A stretch of 15,345 nucleotides of DNA, from NCBI GenBank assembly GCA_964492595.1, contig CAZBKY010000018.1:1-15345 (forward strand), given 5' to 3'. The notes under the pieces were generated by a model. It saw only the letters and a program-made list of their open reading frames with translations. It did no database searches and was not told the origin of the DNA. A program made the translations under genes and the position numbers. This document shows, one piece after another, positions 13,343-15,345 of this stretch. This DNA is from CAYNFP01 sp964492595. Its GTDB lineage: Bacteria; Bacillota_I; Bacilli_A; RF39; UBA660. Every line of letters starts with the position of its first letter. Within the stretch, counting starts at the first letter, position 1.

Positions 13343-15252
13343 TACAAATTCTCCCTATAATCATCTTCTAAAGAAAAATCTACATTTTCCTCGATCCATT
13401 CTTTTCTAGGCTCAACCTGTTCGCCCATTAAAACACTGACTCTTTTTTCAGTTAAATGAGCATCATCTATACTTACTTTTATAATACTTCTGTTAATAGG
13501 ATCCATTGTTGTCTCCCATAACTGATCTGCATTCATTTCACCAAGTCCTTTGTATCTTTGAATTTTAAAATTACCTTTATAATTATTTCTAAACTCACTC
13601 AATTCTTCATTTGTATTAAAATATTTATGATCCTTTCCATATGTCACTAAATATAAAGGAGGTCTCGCTATATAAAGCATGCCATTTTCAATTAAAGGCC
13701 TCATATATCTATAAAAGAAGGTTAATAAAAGTATTTGGATATGAGCGCCATCATCATCAGCATCTGTCATTATAATTATTTTTCCATAATTAGAATCTTG
13801 AGGAGAAAATTCCGGACCAAACCCAGCTCCTATAGCGTGAATAATCATTTTAATCTCTTCATTTTTAAGTAATTCTCCTATAGTTGTTTTCTCACTATTT
13901 ATTACTTTACCTCTAAGTGGCAGTATTGCCTGATGAGTTTTATCTCTTCCACTTTTAGCTGTACCTCCCGCAGAATTGCCTTCAACTAAAAATAATTCAT
14001 TTAGTTTAGAATCTTTACTTCCAGCGGGAGTTAGTTTTCCCAGCAATATTTTTTCAGTGCTTTTTTTGCTTTTTCCAACTCTTGCTTCCTCTCTTGCTTT
14101 CCTTGCTGCTTCTCTGGCAATTTTGCTTTTAAGTGCTTTGTCAGTTATTTTAGTGGCACTTTCTTTATTTTCTTCCAAGTAATAACTTAATTTTTCAAAA
14201 ACAAGACTCTCCACAACACTTTTAGCTATTGGACTACCAAGCTTGTTTTTTGTTTGACCTTCAAACTGAAGAATATCTTCAGGTATTTTTAAGCTTATAA
14301 TAGCAGTTAACCCTTCTCTAATATCAGAACCATCTAAATTACTATCTTTACCTTTTAATAAATTATTTGACTTAACATATTCATTAAATACTTTAGTTAA
14401 AGCTGTTTTAAAACCAATTTCATGAGTTCCTCCATCAGAAGTTTTTACATTATTTACAAAAGATAATATATTTTCATTATAACTTTCAGTATACTGCATC
14501 GCGACATCTACAACAATTCCATTTTTCTCTCCATGAATATCTATTACTTTATGTATAGGCATCTTGCCATCATTAATATATTCAACAAATGCCAAAATCC
14601 CATTATCATAATGAAACAATGCACTTTTATTATCTTCTTCATCTATAACTTCAATAGTTAAATCACTAGTTAAAAATGCATTTTCCTGCATTCTTTCACA
14701 AACCATTGTATAACTGAATTTTGTTGTAGAAAATATTTCATCATCGGGCATAAATCTTACAGTAGTACCGGTTTTTTTTGAAGTTCCAATTGTTTTTAAC
14801 GGATTTTCTATCTTACCGCCATTTTTAAATTTAATTTCAGATATTTTACCTTCTCTGTGTATTGTCACATTCATCCATGAACTAAGAGCATTGACAACAG
14901 AACTTCCTACTCCATGAAGCCCTCCAGATACTTTATATCCACCACTTTCAAATTTTCCTCCAGAGTGAAGAATTGTGAATATGACTTCTGGAGTACTTTT
15001 ACCACTTTCATGAAGTCCGATAGGTAAGCCTCTTCCCTCATCAAGAACAGATACACTTCCATCTTTATGAAGTGTCACTGTTATTTTATTTCCAAAACCA
15101 TTCATTGCTTCATCTATACTGTTATTTACAATTTCCCATATCAAATGATGAAGTCCTCTTCTGTCAGTACTGCCTATATACATAGCAGGTCTTTTTCTAA
15201 CACCTTCTAAACCTTCTAGTATTTTAATTGATTTCTCATTATACTCTGTCAT
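13342..15252 (-). CDS. parE: ParE, topoisomerase IV subunit B (ATPase)
   Basis: 636 residues, full length. The GHKL ATPase domain has EIVNNSIDEAM (Glu40 as general base, Asn44 as Mg ligand), DEGRGLP (71-77) and GGLHGVGSS (110-118). The transducer domain follows. The Toprim domain has Glu424 and the Asp cluster TDADDDGAH (496-504). The C-terminus EKRVSVLMGEQVEPRKEWIE is of ParE/GyrB type; adjacency to parC and the ParE-like LPLRGKVINSEK favour ParE. With ParC it separates linked daughter chromosomes using ATP. The usual EGDSAGG at the start of the Toprim domain is EGNSAGG here, Asn426 replacing Asp. The start is ATG with GAGG 6 bases upstream. Its stop overlaps the parC start. It lies on the right-hand scaffold piece only. 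Confidence 0.95.
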   Translation of the reverse strand: MTEYNEKSIKILEGLEGVRKRPAMYIGSTDRRGLHHLIWEIVNNSIDEAMNGFGNKITVTLHKDGSVSVLDEGRGLPIGLHESGKSTPEVIFTILHSGGKFESGGYKVSGGLHGVGSSVVNALSSWMNVTIHREGKISEIKFKNGGKIENPLKTIGTSKKTGTTVRFMPDDEIFSTTKFSYTMVCERMQENAFLTSDLTIEVIDEEDNKSALFHYDNGILAFVEYINDGKMPIHKVIDIHGEKNGIVVDVAMQYTESYNENILSFVNNVKTSDGGTHEIGFKTALTKVFNEYVKSNNLLKGKDSNLDGSDIREGLTAIISLKIPEDILQFEGQTKNKLGSPIAKSVVESLVFEKLSYYLEENKESATKITDKALKSKIAREAARKAREEARVGKSKKSTEKILLGKLTPAGSKDSKLNELFLVEGNSAGGTAKSGRDKTHQAILPLRGKVINSEKTTIGELLKNEEIKMIIHAIGAGFGPEFSPQDSNYGKIIIMTDADDDGAHIQILLLTFFYRYMRPLIENGMLYIARPPLYLVTYGKDHKYFNTNEELSEFRNNYKGNFKIQRYKGLGEMNADQLWETTMDPINRSIIKVSIDDAHLTEKRVSVLMGEQVEPRKEWIEENVDFSLEDDYRENL

Positions 15253-15295
15253 GCTTAACCTCGATTATAATTATATCACGTATAATGTTAAGCAT
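15251..15295 (-). promoter_or_regulatory. parE: parE promoter region framed by a 9-bp inverted repeat
   Basis: ATGCTTAAC (15251-15259) and GTTAAGCAT (15287-15295) are perfect inverted copies separated by 27 bases. Between them on the minus strand is a -10 TATAAT (15275-15270), followed directly by a second TATAAT (15269-15264), then the GAGG ribosome binding site. A smaller inverted repeat, ATTATA-CGTGA-TATAAT, overlaps the first -10. No strong -35 is evident at 17 bases (TTTATG). The arrangement could be an operator, or by chance in AT-rich DNA. The remaining 50 bases to the right edge contain no gene start I can support. Confidence 0.4.
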
Positions 15296-15345
15296 AAAGT
15301 TTTTCGGTAAAATTTGTTAATCTTCCCAGTTTTATATTATAAAAA

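Noticed and set aside
12354..15252. GyrA/GyrB instead of ParC/ParE
   Set aside because: The gene order B then A with TAATG overlap, the ParC-like NTDVT and QINYNFNMVAI segments, and the lack of a true GyrA box favour topoisomerase IV.
1..15345. CRISPR array, insertion sequence, riboswitch or Mycoplasma-type code
   Set aside because: I see no regularly spaced repeats, transposase or conserved riboswitch core, and TGA acts as a stop at 3284-3282.

Overview
The window comes from a very AT-rich, low-GC Gram-positive genome. It is most likely an uncultured member of the Bacilli, such as a gut RF39- or Erysipelotrichales-like lineage, but that placement is inference from gene content. Supporting signs are a Firmicutes-type parE-parC pair, a ylbD-ylbE pair typical of Bacilli, AGGAG/GGTGA-type ribosome binding sites and AT-rich intergenic DNA. 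TGA is used as a stop (the thioredoxin gene ends in an ATGA overlap with the next start) and Trp is TGG, so the standard bacterial code applies and not the Mycoplasma code.

Layout from left to right. At 1-1725 a minus-strand operon encodes a type IV pilin-like protein followed by a large secreted or membrane-tethered surface protein that runs off the left edge. At 1821-1911 is a plus-strand tRNA-Ser(GCT). At 2125-3530 a minus-strand redox operon encodes a small thioredoxin and a thioredoxin-CcdA/DsbD-like membrane electron transporter. At 3585-4670 is hemW, a radical SAM protein. At 4791-5956 are a small membrane coiled-coil protein and an overlapping membrane-anchored NodB-family polysaccharide deacetylase. 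At 6060-8419 are lepA (EF4) and a tightly linked unknown gene. At 8507-10051 a plus-strand two-gene islet encodes a PemK/MazF-like protein and a HExxH zinc metalloprotease-like protein. At 10055-10646 are ylbE and ylbD. At 10686-15252 are parC and parE, the topoisomerase IV subunits.

The sequence is not contiguous. Ten Ns interrupt parC at 12344-12353, and the same stretch of about 30 ParC residues is encoded on both sides in clearly diverged form. This looks like a scaffold join between two related but different genomes, so the right part (parE plus the parC 5' portion) and the left part (everything else) should not be assumed to belong to one organism.

Three groups of genes hang together. 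The pilin-like protein, the surface protein and the membrane disulfide-redox operon all concern the cell exterior, and the surface proteins carry several cysteines. The deacetylase and its coiled-coil neighbour probably act at the cell wall. The PemK-like/metalloprotease pair is the best candidate for an uncharacterised system: it lies on the opposite strand to nearly everything else, has its own promoter overlapping that of lepA, and I recognise no established partnership for it.
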